In this document: one piece after another, positions 8,496 to 17,476 of the stretch | How positions within the stretch are numbered: the first letter of the stretch is position 1 | Layout: each line of letters starts with the position of its first letter | Assembly (NCBI GenBank): GCA_963789535.1 | Contig: CAWBKU010000005.1 | Coordinates: 744,001 to 808,000, forward strand | Direction: 5' to 3' | DNA length: 64,000 bases | From: CAVXHQ01 sp963789535 | GTDB taxonomy: Bacteria > Pseudomonadota > Alphaproteobacteria > Rhodobacterales > Rhodobacteraceae | Notes under the pieces: generated by a model | Database searches by the model: none | The model's input: the letters and a program-made list of their open reading frames with translations, nothing else | Told to the model about the DNA's origin: nothing | Translations under genes and position numbers: made by a program

Positions 8496-8747
8496 ACGGG
8501 GGCCGATCGGAAACGGGGGTGCGGGTTCGGGGACGGGTGTAGGGTGCGGCGCCCGGCGCTGTCCAGTGGGCGGCGCCGCGGGGGCACTACGGACGGCGCC
8601 GCGCATCCGCGCGCTGCCCGAAATTCCGGCATTCCGCCAGGGCAATGGCGCTCCGACCCGCAAGCGCCTAGAATCGCTCGAATTGGCGGCGATCTGCCTA
8701 GGCGCGCAAACGGCCAAAAACTAGGCTTGTGGTCAGGGTCGCGCGCG

Positions 8748-8763
8748 GTCACATGCACGTGAC
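8748..8763. promoter_or_regulatory. Inverted repeat GTCAC-N6-GTGAC, possible operator
   Basis: The sequence GTCACATGCACGTGAC has perfect 5-bp arms separated by 6 bases. It lies 103 bases before the TTC38-like start codon in a divergent promoter region, where a transcription factor site would be expected. No regulator is identified; the assignment is positional inference. Confidence 0.3.
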
Positions 8764-8806
8764 CCACGTCATTGTTTCATTCGTCGCCGTCTGTTCCCTG
8801 TTAAGC

Positions 8807-8821
8807 GGCGTTTCAAACGCC
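8807..8821. promoter_or_regulatory. 15-bp palindrome GGCGTTTCAAACGCC
   Basis: Perfect 7-bp arms flank one central base, 44 bases upstream of the TTC38-like ATG. It could be an operator or a short 5'-UTR hairpin for the TTC38-opg transcript. Arm symmetry is seen; function is inferred. Confidence 0.35.
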
Positions 8822-8865
8822 CGTCCCCTTTCCGCCCCGGCCGACCCCGACATGCAGGACCAGAC

Positions 8866-10242
8866 ATGACCCTTCGCACCGACATCTTCGGCCAGGACGT
8901 GCACCTTGGCACCGACGCCGCGCTGACCCACTGGAACGCGATGCAGATGGCCTTCCTCGCCCATTCTGCACAGACGCCGGTGCATCTGGGCAGGCTGCTG
9001 GAGGCGGACCCCGATTTCGCGCTGGGTCATGCGGTCAAGGGGCTGTTCTATCTGCTGCTCGGCCGCCGCGAACTCGTCGCCGTCGCCGAAGAGGCGCTCA
9101 GCCTGGCCAAGACAGCGTCGATGGGCCGCGACGCGAACCTGCGCGAGGACCGGGTGATCGAGGCGCTCGAGGTCTGGCTGCGCGGCAGTCCTCTGGGCGC
9201 CATCGCGGCGATGGAGGGGATCCTGCGCGCGGCGCCGCAGGACGCGCTGGCGATGAAGCTGGGCCATGCGATGCGGTTCATGCTGGGGGATTCGGTGGGG
9301 ATGCGGGCCTCGCTCGAGCGGGTGATGGGCGGCTATGGCGCCGACCATCCGGCGCGCGGCTATCTGTTCGGCTGTCACGCCTTTGCGCTGGAAGAGACCG
9401 GCGACTACGCCAAGGCCGAGACGGCGGGGCGCATGGGCCTGCAAATCTCGCCCGACGATGCCTGGGGTCTGCATGCGGTGGCGCATGTCTACGACATGAC
9501 CGGCAATTCGCGCGGCGGCCTCGACTGGCTCGCGGGGCGCGAGGTGGCGTGGTCGCATTGCAACAATTTCCGCTATCACGTGTGGTGGCACAAGGCGCTG
9601 ATGCACCTCGATCAGGGCGAGGCGGACCGGGTTCTGGCGCTCTATGACGAAGAGATCCGGCGCGACAAGACCGACGATTACCGCGACATCTCGAACGCGA
9701 CATCGCTTCTGACGCGTCTCGAACTCGACGGCGTGGACATTGGCAACCGCTGGGAGGAACTGGCAGACTTCAGCGCCGGGCGGACCGAGGATGGCTGTCT
9801 GATATTCGCCGACCTGCACTACATGCTCGCCCTGACGGCGGGCAAACGCGACGATGCAATCGCGCGGATGATGGCGCGGATGCGGGGCGACGCCACCGAC
9901 CTGCGCAACGAGCTGGCCTCGGTCGCCGCCCACCCGGGCATCGCCGCCGCCGCCGGCCTCGAGGCGTTCGGCGAGGGCGATTATACCACCGCCTACCTCA
10001 ATCTGGCGCGCGCGCGTGAGGCGATGCCGACCATCGGCGGCAGTCATGCGCAGCGCGACGTGTTCGCCCGGCTGACCATCGACGCCGCGATCCGCGCGGG
10101 CTATCTCGGCGAGGCGCGGCGCCTGCTCGGCGACCGCACGACGCTGCGCGCGGGAACGCATGACCGCTATGCAGACGTCCGCCTCGACATGATCGAGCGG
10201 GCGATGGCACAAGCGCCGACGTTTCTGAACATCGCCGAGTAG
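8866..10242 (+). CDS. TTC38-like tetratricopeptide repeat protein
   Basis: A 458-residue soluble all-helical protein resembling the TTC38 (tetratricopeptide repeat protein 38) family found in bacteria and animals, whose biochemical role is unknown. TPR-like helical pairs run through the sequence. The most recognisable blocks are DPDFALGHAVKGLFYLLLGR near residue 45, HPARGYLFGCHAFALEETGDYAKAE near 160, ALHAVAHVYDM-like sequence near 205, and the histidine-rich W-H-x-A-L-M-H-L-D-Q-G segment near 243. No signal peptide or membrane helix is seen. The stop is one base before the opgC start, so it is probably transcribed with the glucan genes, although no known glucan function exists for this family. 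Confidence 0.8.
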   Translation: MTLRTDIFGQDVHLGTDAALTHWNAMQMAFLAHSAQTPVHLGRLLEADPDFALGHAVKGLFYLLLGRRELVAVAEEALSLAKTASMGRDANLREDRVIEALEVWLRGSPLGAIAAMEGILRAAPQDALAMKLGHAMRFMLGDSVGMRASLERVMGGYGADHPARGYLFGCHAFALEETGDYAKAETAGRMGLQISPDDAWGLHAVAHVYDMTGNSRGGLDWLAGREVAWSHCNNFRYHVWWHKALMHLDQGEADRVLALYDEEIRRDKTDDYRDISNATSLLTRLELDGVDIGNRWEELADFSAGRTEDGCLIFADLHYMLALTAGKRDDAIARMMARMRGDATDLRNELASVAAHPGIAAAAGLEAFGEGDYTTAYLNLARAREAMPTIGGSHAQRDVFARLTIDAAIRAGYLGEARRLLGDRTTLRAGTHDRYADVRLDMIERAMAQAPTFLNIAE

Positions 10243-10243
10243 A

Positions 10244-11492
10244 ATGACCGCCAGTTCCCAGATTTCCCCAGTCGCAGGCACCTCCGGCGCGGTGACGCGC
10301 GACCCGCGACTGGACGTGTTCCGGGGATTGGGGATGTTCATCATCCTCATCGCACACGTGCCCGGCAACTTCTGGGGTCTCTGGATCCCGGCGCGCTTCG
10401 GGTTTTCCGACGCCGCCGAGATCTTCGTGTTCTGTTCCGGCATGGCCTCGGCCATCGCGTTCGGGCGGGTGTTCGACCGGATGGGCTGGGCGATCGGCAC
10501 GGCGCGGGTCGCGTTTCGGGTCTGGCAAATCTACTGGGCGCACATCGCGCTGTTCATGGCCGTCGCGTTCACCATGTCGGCCCTGAACGCGAGCGGCGTC
10601 TTCGACAAGGACTATGTCAGCGCCCTGAATATCCAGTGGTTCTTTCTGGATACGCGCCCCGGCCACGACACCACATCGCAGCTTCTGGGCCTCATGACGC
10701 TGACCTATGTGCCGAATTACTTCGACATCCTGCCCATGTATATCGTGATCCTCGCGATGATGCCGTTCGTCGTCCTGCTGCACCGGATCAGTCCGTGGGT
10801 GCTGCTGGCGGTGCTGGGCGCGCTGTGGCTGTCGACCCAACTCGGCGACGCCGCGCTCGACGGGATCTGGTGGGCCGACAGGTTCGGCCTGCCGGGATTC
10901 CCGGCGGAGCCGTGGTCGGACCGTCCGTGGTTCTTCAACCCGTTCGGCTGGCAGATCGTCTTCTATACCGGGTTCGCCCTCATGCGCGGCTGGATCCCCG
11001 CGCCGCCCGTGCGTCGGGATCTGGTGGTGCTCGCGTCGCTCGTGATCCTCGTCACGCTTCCCATCGCATGGTTCCGCACCCGCAACGCGGTGCCCGAGTT
11101 CCGCGAGATTCTGGGACGCCATCGCCCCGCTGCGCGCCAAGACCGAGGAGGGGTTGTTCCGGTATCTGCACATCCTCTCGCTCGCCTACCTCGCCTATGC
11201 CGCCGCGGGCGACGGCGGGCGGCGTCTGATCGCGACGGGCACAGGCCTCGCCGCGCGGGTCAAGCGGCGGATCGTCGCCGTTTGCATGCTGGTCGGACAA
11301 CAGTCGCTTGCCATCTTCCTCTGGGCGATGTGGATGAGCCGGATCATGGGCGTGATGATCGACGAGCTTGGGGGCGACACGTTCACGGTCAGCCTGATCA
11401 ACGTCTTCGGCCTCGCGTCGGTCTGGCTCGTGGCGTGGATATGCTCATGGTTCAAGTCGCAACCCTGGAAGCCCCGGAGGCCCGCAACATGA
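10244..11492 (+). pseudogene. opgC: OpgC-type glucan succinyl/acyl-transferase, frameshifted
   Basis: OpgC is a polytopic inner-membrane protein that adds succinyl groups to osmoregulated periplasmic glucans. The N-terminal 288 codons (10244 to about 11107) encode an acyltransferase-like membrane protein starting with TRDPRLDVFRGLGMFIILIAHVPGNFWG. The sequence then jumps to the +1 frame near 11108, where FWDAIAPLRAKTEEGLFRYLHIL continues the protein to a stop at 11490-11492. Removing one base there restores a protein of about 415 residues. The stop overlaps the opgG ATG as ATGA, which argues that the downstream frame is the true C-terminus. Either the gene is inactive or the sequence has an extra base. 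Confidence 0.82.
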
Positions 11493-13012
11493 ACCGTCGT
11501 TCGTTCCTCGGCTCGACCGCCGCCCTTGCGCTGGTGCGGCCTGCGTCTGCGCAGGACGCGCCTGCCGTCACCGGCCCCGTTCTGGGTGAGCCGGTCGCCT
11601 TTTCGCCCGATACGCCGCTGGACATGGCCCGCGCGCTGTCGCTGCGCCCCTATGCCGCCCGCGCGTCGGTGCCGCAGGACTGGCTGGAGATGGACTACGA
11701 CGATTACCGTCAGTTCTGGTTCAACGTGAACAAGGCGCTGTGGCGGGACGAGGGGAAGGGCCTCGAGGTCGATTTCTTCCACCCCGGCCTCTATTTCCCC
11801 CGGCCGGTCGAGATCGACGTGGTCAGGGACGGCATGGCGCGGCACGTCCTGTTCGACCTCGGCCTTTTCGACCGCACCGACATGGCGCCGGAGTTGAGCG
11901 AGGACGCGACCGTCGACTTTTCCGGGTTCCGCCTGCGCGCGCCGTTCCAGAACGACAACCTGACCGAATTCGCGGTCTTTCAGGGGGCCAGCTACTTTCG
12001 CGCCATCGGGCGCGACAACGTCTATGGCCTGTCCGCGCGCGGCCTTGCCATCGACACCGCCGAGGAGCGGGGCGAGGAGTTTCCCGAGTTCACGCATTTC
12101 TGGATCGAGGAGCCGGTGGGCGAGGCGACCACCTATACGGTGCACGCCGTCCTCGACAGCCCGTCGATCACCGGCGCCTTCCGGTTCGTGTTCGCACCCG
12201 GCGAGGCGACCGTGATCGACGTCACCTGCACCCTGCTGCCGCGCCGCAACATGAGCCATGTGGGCGTCGCCCCGCTGACCTCGATGTTCCTGTTCGACGA
12301 GACCAACCGCAACCGCTTCGACGATTTCCGCCCGCAGGTGCACGATTCGGACGTGCTTCTGGTGCACAACGGCAATGACGAGATGCTGGCGCGACCCTTG
12401 GCGAACCCCGTGGGCCTTCAGGTCTCGTCGTTCGGCGACATGAACCCCAAAGGCTTTGGCCTGATGCAGCGGGCCCGTGCGTTCAGCGACTTCGCGGACC
12501 TCGAGGCGCTCTATCACCGGCGCCCGTCGCTCTGGATCGTGCCGGGCGAGGACTGGGGGCCGGGGGCCGTCGTGCTGGTCGAGATCCCCGCCGACAAGGA
12601 GATCTATGACAACATCGTCGCCTACTGGCGCCCCGAGGCGGGGCTGTCGGCGGGGGTGGACCATACGTTCTCCTACCGGATGTACTGGGGCGGCGAGCCG
12701 GAGACGGGGATGCCGGTCGCACGGGTCATCAACACGCGCATGGGCGCACGGTTCACCGGCGGCATCATCGCCGCCATCGACTTCGAGAACACCGAACCCA
12801 TGCCCGACGACGTCGAGGACATGACGATCGTCGTCACCGCCAGTGCCGGCGAGGTGCGCGGCGGCATCCTGCAACGCAACCCCGACACCGGCGGGCCACG
12901 CCTCGCCTTCACCTTCGAACCGGGCGAGGAAACGCTCGTGGAACTCCGCGCTCAACTCTTCGTTGAGGGGGAGCCGGCATCGGAAGTCTGGCTCTACCGT
13001 TGGACCAGATGA
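11489..13012 (+). CDS. opgG: Glucan biosynthesis protein G/D family
   Basis: A 507-residue periplasmic MdoG/OpgG-family protein needed for making or branching the beta-glucan backbone of osmoregulated periplasmic glucans. The leader NRRSFLGSTAALALVRPASAQDA contains a twin-arginine-like RRSFLG motif and an Ala-rich cleavage site near residue 21, so Tat export, as for OpgD, is plausible. The N-terminal beta-sandwich contains FHPGLYFPRPVEID and the YFRAIGRDNVYGLSARGLAIDT hallmark. The C-terminal Ig-like domain begins around residue 390. It overlaps opgC (ATGA) and opgH (ATGA), forming a coupled operon. OpgG and OpgD cannot be separated by eye; the glucan role is secure. Confidence 0.92.
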   Translation: MNRRSFLGSTAALALVRPASAQDAPAVTGPVLGEPVAFSPDTPLDMARALSLRPYAARASVPQDWLEMDYDDYRQFWFNVNKALWRDEGKGLEVDFFHPGLYFPRPVEIDVVRDGMARHVLFDLGLFDRTDMAPELSEDATVDFSGFRLRAPFQNDNLTEFAVFQGASYFRAIGRDNVYGLSARGLAIDTAEERGEEFPEFTHFWIEEPVGEATTYTVHAVLDSPSITGAFRFVFAPGEATVIDVTCTLLPRRNMSHVGVAPLTSMFLFDETNRNRFDDFRPQVHDSDVLLVHNGNDEMLARPLANPVGLQVSSFGDMNPKGFGLMQRARAFSDFADLEALYHRRPSLWIVPGEDWGPGAVVLVEIPADKEIYDNIVAYWRPEAGLSAGVDHTFSYRMYWGGEPETGMPVARVINTRMGARFTGGIIAAIDFENTEPMPDDVEDMTIVVTASAGEVRGGILQRNPDTGGPRLAFTFEPGEETLVELRAQLFVEGEPASEVWLYRWTR

Positions 13013-14913
13013 CTGCTCCCCTCGTTCATATCCACGACCTGATGCCGCCGCGTCGCCCGCTCGAGCGGCCGATCCAGAACCTGGCGGCGCCCTATCTGGA
13101 CGCGAATGCGCCGGGGCCGGTGGTCAGCCGGGCGATGGTCTGGCGCCTGATGACGTTCGTGCCCGCTATCGTCACGACGCTGATCCTCGGGGCGGTGTTC
13201 CTCGGCTGGTTCCGCTCGGGCGGCCTCCTCGTGACCGAGATCGTGCTGACGGCCCTCGTCACGCTCACCTTCTTCTGGATCGCGCTGTCGGTCGCGACGG
13301 CGACGGTGGGCATCCTCACCTTCGCCTTCTCGCGCCGTCTCATCGGTCCGGCCCGTCCGGCCTCGCCGCTCGACGTAGCGCTCCTCGTGCCGGTCTATAA
13401 CGAGAATCCTTCAGACGTGTTCGGCAACGCACAGGCGATGCTCGAGGATCTGGACCGGGTCGGGGGCACCGCGCACCGGTTCACCCTCTTCGTCCTGTCC
13501 GACACCCGCGACGAGGAGATCGCGGTGCAGGAGCGGCAGGCGATGGCAGAACTGCGCGCCGCCTTTCCCGGCCTGCTGGGCCGGATCGGCGGCATCCACT
13601 ATCGCCGCCGGCCCGACAACATCGACCAGAAGACCGGCAACCTGTCGGACTGGATCGAGAACTGGGGCGGCGGGCACGAGGCGATGCTGGTCCTCGATGC
13701 CGACAGCCTGATGTCGGGTGAGGCGATCCTGTCGCTCGCCGACGAGCTGAGCGCCGATCCGCAGGCCGGCCTCATCCAGTCGTTCCCGCAGGTGATCGGC
13801 GCCCGCTCGCTCTATGGCTGGTTGCAACAGTTCTCGTCCAACATCTACGGCGCGCTGCTGTCCGAGGGGCTGGCCCGCTGGACCGACCGCGAGGGCAACT
13901 TCTGGGGTCACAACGCGATCATCCGCACCGCCGCCTTCGCCGCCTGTGCCGGGCTGCCGCATGTCCGCTCGTTGCGGTCGCGCAAGGCGACGATCCTCAG
14001 CCACGATTTCGTCGAGGCGTCACTTCTGCGCCGTGCGGGCTGGGCGGTGCGGTTCCTGCCACGGATCAAGGGCAGCTACGAAGAGGCGCCGCAGACCCTG
14101 ATCGACTATATCATCCGCGACCGCCGCTGGTGCTCGGGCAACCTGCAACACCTGCGGCTCTTGCGCAGTTCCGGGTTCCACACCGTCTCGCGGTTCCACC
14201 TGCTGAACGGGGCGGTCGCCTATCTGATGTCGCCTGCGTGGTTCGTCCTGCTGGTGTTCTGGGCGCTGCTCGGCAACGGCAAGAACTCGATCCTGACCTA
14301 TTTCAGCACCGCCAACCCCGAGTTTCCGCTGTGGCCGGTGATGAGCTCGACGGGCGGTATCTACATGCTGGGGTTCATGTATGCGATGCTTCTGATGCCC
14401 AAGGTCATGGGCCTTCTGGCGCTGCGCGCAACGGGGGTGCGGCCGCATCTGATGGGCGGGCGGTTGCGGTTCGCCTTTGCGGTGGTGGCCGAGGTGCTTT
14501 TGTCGATGGCCTATGCGCCGGTGATGATGGTGCAGCAGACCCTCGCCGTGGCGCGGGTCGCCGTGGGCATCCGGACGGCGTGGAAGCCGCAGCGGCGCGG
14601 CACGCAGAACTATCCGCTGGGCACCGTCGTGCAGTTCCATTTCCTCGAGACCGTGGTGGGCACCGCCCTGATGACCGGGATCGTCATGGGTGCCGTGTCG
14701 CCCTGGCTGTTGCCGATCGCGGCGAGCCTGGCGCTTGCCGTGCCGCTGTCGCTGATGTCGGGGATCACCGTCAGCGGCTGGGCATGGACACAGTCGGCGT
14801 TGCGGGTGCCGGGGGCGGGCGGCGCGCAGCCGGTGATCGGCAGTGCGACGGCGCACCGCGCCCGGATGGAGCAAGTGCTGAACGCCCGCGCCGTCGAGGT
14901 CGCGGCGGAATAG
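13009..14913 (+). CDS. opgH: Glucan biosynthesis glucosyltransferase H
   Basis: A 634-residue inner-membrane glycosyltransferase family 2 enzyme that polymerises glucose from UDP-glucose into the periplasmic glucan backbone. Two N-terminal membrane helices (about 45-100) precede a cytosolic GT2 domain with VALLVPVYNENPSDVFGNAQAM, YRRRPDNIDQKTGNLSDW, the metal-binding DADSLMSG, a GHNAIIR block and the R-D-R-R-W motif (Q/RxxRW) near residue 375. Further helices follow to the C-terminus. ATG 13009 overlaps the opgG stop as ATGA and is preferred over TTG 13000. It is shorter than the E. coli homologue at the N-terminus, as is usual in this lineage. Confidence 0.93.
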   Translation: MTAPLVHIHDLMPPRRPLERPIQNLAAPYLDANAPGPVVSRAMVWRLMTFVPAIVTTLILGAVFLGWFRSGGLLVTEIVLTALVTLTFFWIALSVATATVGILTFAFSRRLIGPARPASPLDVALLVPVYNENPSDVFGNAQAMLEDLDRVGGTAHRFTLFVLSDTRDEEIAVQERQAMAELRAAFPGLLGRIGGIHYRRRPDNIDQKTGNLSDWIENWGGGHEAMLVLDADSLMSGEAILSLADELSADPQAGLIQSFPQVIGARSLYGWLQQFSSNIYGALLSEGLARWTDREGNFWGHNAIIRTAAFAACAGLPHVRSLRSRKATILSHDFVEASLLRRAGWAVRFLPRIKGSYEEAPQTLIDYIIRDRRWCSGNLQHLRLLRSSGFHTVSRFHLLNGAVAYLMSPAWFVLLVFWALLGNGKNSILTYFSTANPEFPLWPVMSSTGGIYMLGFMYAMLLMPKVMGLLALRATGVRPHLMGGRLRFAFAVVAEVLLSMAYAPVMMVQQTLAVARVAVGIRTAWKPQRRGTQNYPLGTVVQFHFLETVVGTALMTGIVMGAVSPWLLPIAASLALAVPLSLMSGITVSGWAWTQSALRVPGAGGAQPVIGSATAHRARMEQVLNARAVEVAAE

Positions 14914-14916
14914 GCG

Positions 14917-15744
14917 TCAGTCCTGCGGCAGCGTGTCGTACCAGTCCATGATCATCGTCGACCAGCCCTGCGGGATGCCGTGTCCGCCGGGATGCAGCGC
15001 GAACTCGAGGCTGCCGTTCTCGCAGGTCGTCCAGCGGCGGCGCAGATAGATGCCGTCCTCCTCGAACTCGTCGGCCACCAGCCGGTTGCAGCCGTTGGTC
15101 TGCCGCCAGATCTGCATCGCATACCAGACGTCGCCCTGCTGGATCGCGCCGCCGCCGAGCGGTCGCCCCTCGAGGGGGACGGTCGTGTCGCGCCATCCGT
15201 GGGTCTGAAAGAGGTCGACCGGGCCGGCGCAGCCCTCCGGATGGGGACGCCAGAACGATCCCGCCACCGGGGCGTAGGCGTCGAAGAGGTCGGGTTGGTC
15301 GCAGGCGATATAGGACGTGAGCGACCCGCCGATGGAAAAACCTGCCAGAATGATCCGGTCGCGGTCGACCGGAAACCGCGCCGCGATGTCGTCGGCGACG
15401 GCGGCCAGGAACGCCGCCTCGTCGCGTTGTGCCGGCCGAGACGGCAGGAACGACCACGAGCCGTGGCCCTGGGAATTGCCGGTGGTGCGGGGCAGGCCGT
15501 CTGGGGCCGCAAAGGCGAACCCCCGGTCGAGCCAGCGCTGCACGCCGGCGGCATTGCGCAACGCTGCCTCGCCCGAACCGCCCGCGCCGTGCAGCCAGAG
15601 CACGAGGGGCACGTCCTCGGCCCCTTCGGGGAGCGCGATGTGATAGGTGCCGAGCGGGATTTCGCAGTTGCCGTAGGCGTCGCAGGCGGCGTGGGCCGGC
15701 AGCGCGAGGACTGCCAGAAGCACGGCGAGGGCGGCTCGGATCAC
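14917..15744 (-). CDS. Secreted alpha/beta-hydrolase esterase (LpqC/PHB-depolymerase-like)
   Basis: A 275-residue secreted hydrolase of the polyhydroxybutyrate-depolymerase/feruloyl-esterase-like family. The signal peptide is short, with cleavage predicted after ALPAHA. The oxyanion segment VPLVLWLHGAGGSG, the nucleophile elbow AGFSIGGS (GxSxG), and a C-terminal HPGGHGIPQG histidine are present. An Asp in THGWRDTTVPLEG fits the third triad member. Substrate is unknown (short polyester or acetyl/feruloyl ester). GTG 15744 is chosen because it precedes the signal peptide directly and overlaps the rhodanese stop as GTGA. An upstream in-frame start at 15780 would extend into the rhodanese gene. 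Confidence 0.85.
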   Translation of the reverse strand: MIRAALAVLLAVLALPAHAACDAYGNCEIPLGTYHIALPEGAEDVPLVLWLHGAGGSGEAALRNAAGVQRWLDRGFAFAAPDGLPRTTGNSQGHGSWSFLPSRPAQRDEAAFLAAVADDIAARFPVDRDRIILAGFSIGGSLTSYIACDQPDLFDAYAPVAGSFWRPHPEGCAGPVDLFQTHGWRDTTVPLEGRPLGGGAIQQGDVWYAMQIWRQTNGCNRLVADEFEEDGIYLRRRWTTCENGSLEFALHPGGHGIPQGWSTMIMDWYDTLPQD

Positions 15745-16181
15745 GACGGCGCCCCGGTCGGCAGGCCGCTCGCCATCCATCCCGGTCCGGCCCGCGAGCC
15801 GCTCATCCCCTCTGGCACGTCGATGATATTGGTGAACCCCGCCTCGGCGAGCCGGTTCGACAGCCGTGCCGAACGGACGCCTGCGGCACAGATGAGGGCC
15901 ACCGGCGCGTTCCGGTCGGGCACGAGGGCGAGGATCTGGTCGGTGAAATCAACGTCGCGCATGTCGATCGGAACGGCGCCCTCGCCCACGCCGGTCGCGG
16001 CCCATTCGTCGGGGCGGCGGATGTCGATCAGGGTGATCTCGCCCGCCACGGCGCGGTCGTGCGCCTGCGCCACGCTCAGGGACGGCCCGTCGTAGGTCGG
16101 GTTCAGCCAGAGCCAGCCGCCGATCCCCAGCGCGACGAGGACGACGAGGGCGGCGCCGAGCATCAGGCGGATGGGGGTCAT
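15741..16181 (-). CDS. Membrane-anchored rhodanese-domain protein
   Basis: A 146-residue single-domain rhodanese attached to the membrane by an N-terminal helix (about residues 5-26), so the domain probably faces the periplasm. The rhodanese hallmarks are LIDIRRPDEWAATGVGEGAVPIDM and the active-site loop with Cys in ALICAAGVRSARLS (C-A-A-G-V-R). It would carry a persulfide for sulfur transfer; the acceptor is unknown. It forms a two-gene operon with the downstream secreted esterase (GTGA overlap). It is divergent from the SCO operon, about 220 bp apart. Confidence 0.87.
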   Translation of the reverse strand: MTPIRLMLGAALVVLVALGIGGWLWLNPTYDGPSLSVAQAHDRAVAGEITLIDIRRPDEWAATGVGEGAVPIDMRDVDFTDQILALVPDRNAPVALICAAGVRSARLSNRLAEAGFTNIIDVPEGMSGSRAGPGWMASGLPTGAPS

Positions 16182-16403
16182 GGCGATCCTTTCGGGCGAT
16201 GCGCCCCCGGGGGCAGGTGCGTGCAGGCTAGACGATGCGCCACGGGGTGTCTGCCGGAACCGCCTCAAGGTTGCGTGAGGCGGCGGCGTTTCCGGTCTGT
16301 CCCGAATGTGTCGGCCGGTCGCGACACCGTGACACACCCGAATGTGATTGGCCGCGCTGTCGTCCGCTGCGCCACAGTCGCGGCATCCCACAGGAGCGTG
16401 CCC

Positions 16404-16895
16404 ATGAATTTCCCCACCCTCACCGCCTTTGGCGCCGCATCGCTGCGCTATCTGTTCCCCTCCGCCCTCGCGCTGACCGCCGGTGGCGCGATGGCTGCGG
16501 GCGAGGGCGAGCGGATCACCGTCACCGGCGAGTTCATCGACACCTGGTGCTATTTTTCCGGCGTCATGGGCGGGCCGACCGCCGTCGTCGGTTCGGCACA
16601 CCACACCTGCGCGATGTGGTGCTCGGCGGGGGGCATCCCCGTGGGCCTGCTGACGCCGGACGGGACGGTCTATATGGTCCTCAAGGTCGGCGACGACAGC
16701 GACAACGCGGGCGGCGACACGCTCCTCAGCCTCGCGTCCGACACGATCACCGCAGAGGGCCTCTATTATGCGCGCGACGGCCTGAACTATATCGTGGTGG
16801 AAGAGATCGTGGACAACATGGGCATCGCCAACGAGACGCACGTGGACGTGGGCGTGACACCCGGCTTCGCGGTGCCGGAAGGAGAGCGGGGATGA
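16404..16895 (+). CDS. Secreted Cys-containing protein of unknown function
   Basis: A 163-residue exported protein with a signal peptide ending near Ala-Met-Ala-Ala (residue 32). The mature part has a beta-rich pattern: VTGEFIDTWCYFSG, then HHTCAMWCSAGGIPVGLLTPDGTVYMVL, a Cys-x3-Cys arrangement followed by a Gly-rich turn. I do not recognise a named family; small periplasmic proteins of this kind often bind metal or haem or carry a disulfide. A CAGGAG ribosome binding site lies upstream of ATG 16404. The stop overlaps the next ATG (ATGA), and the third gene of the operon is a SCO copper chaperone, so a role in metal delivery or cytochrome oxidase assembly is an inference from context. Confidence 0.65.
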   Translation: MNFPTLTAFGAASLRYLFPSALALTAGGAMAAGEGERITVTGEFIDTWCYFSGVMGGPTAVVGSAHHTCAMWCSAGGIPVGLLTPDGTVYMVLKVGDDSDNAGGDTLLSLASDTITAEGLYYARDGLNYIVVEEIVDNMGIANETHVDVGVTPGFAVPEGERG

Positions 16896-17476
16896 GACCG
16901 ATGAAGACGCTCTTGTCCCTGACCCTCGCCCTGACCGCCACCGCCGCCGCGGCACAGGACCGACCCGACTTCTCCGAAGGCTCGGAGGCGCGAAGCTGGA
17001 ACCTCTATGCAGAGGAACCCGCATTGTTCACCGGCACCGTGGTCGACATCCTGTGCGAGATCACCGGCGATTGCCCCGACAACTGCGGTGACGGCAACCG
17101 CCAGATGGGCATCGTCCGCGCCCTCGACGGCGTGCTGGTGAACGTCCAGAAGAATGCGCAATCGTCGTTCAACGGCGGCGCGGCCGACATGCTCCCCTAT
17201 TGCGGACAGGAGGTCGAGGTGGACGGATTGCTGCTCTATGACGACGATCTGGGCGCCGAGAACATCTTTCTCGTGCAGCGCATCCGCACGGCCGATGGCG
17301 ACTGGGCGGCGGCCAACACCTGGACCGACGCCTGGGCCGCGCGGAACCCCGAGGCGGGCGGACCGGGACCGTGGTTCCGCCGCGATCCCCGCATCCTCGC
17401 CGACATCGCCGAGAACGGCTATTTCGGCCTCGGCCTCGAGCGGGATCCGGGGATCATCGCGGACGTCTATCAGTGA
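16892..17476 (+). CDS. Secreted Cys-rich protein of unknown function, SCO operon
   Basis: A 194-residue exported protein with a clear signal peptide (about residues 4-20, ending Ala-Ala-Ala-Ala-Gln). Cysteines cluster in VDILCEITGDCPDNCGDGNRQ near residue 55 and again in MLPYCGQEVEVDGLLL. The segment between 45 and 130 looks like a small beta-barrel that echoes the VTG-start pattern of the preceding gene, so the two may be distant relatives. ATG 16892 overlaps the previous stop; ATG 16901 is a possible alternative. Its stop overlaps the GTG of the SCO gene as GTGA. No named family is recognised. Confidence 0.65.
   Translation: MRPMKTLLSLTLALTATAAAAQDRPDFSEGSEARSWNLYAEEPALFTGTVVDILCEITGDCPDNCGDGNRQMGIVRALDGVLVNVQKNAQSSFNGGAADMLPYCGQEVEVDGLLLYDDDLGAENIFLVQRIRTADGDWAAANTWTDAWAARNPEAGGPGPWFRRDPRILADIAENGYFGLGLERDPGIIADVYQ

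Larger units (their letters stand above)
8496..8865. other. Divergent intergenic region with two inverted repeats
   Basis: This 370-bp gap separates the divergent ThDP-enzyme operon and the TTC38/opg genes. It must hold promoters for both directions, but I cannot place a convincing -35/-10 pair. Two inverted repeats stand out and are listed separately (8748-8763 and 8807-8821). A weaker GCCTAG...CTAGGC pair lies near 8670-8705. No coding sequence is supported here. Confidence 0.5.

Noticed and set aside
8749..10500. A 583-residue minus-strand frame over the TTC38-like gene
   Set aside because: Same reasoning: complement of a convincing coding frame, no motif, low-complexity Arg/His/Gln-rich translation.
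10244..13012. A single 922-residue OpgC-OpgG fusion protein
   Set aside because: The stretch between about 11110 and 11488 in this frame is nonsense, while the +1 frame contains the true OpgC C-terminus, and OpgG has its own Tat-like leader at 11489.
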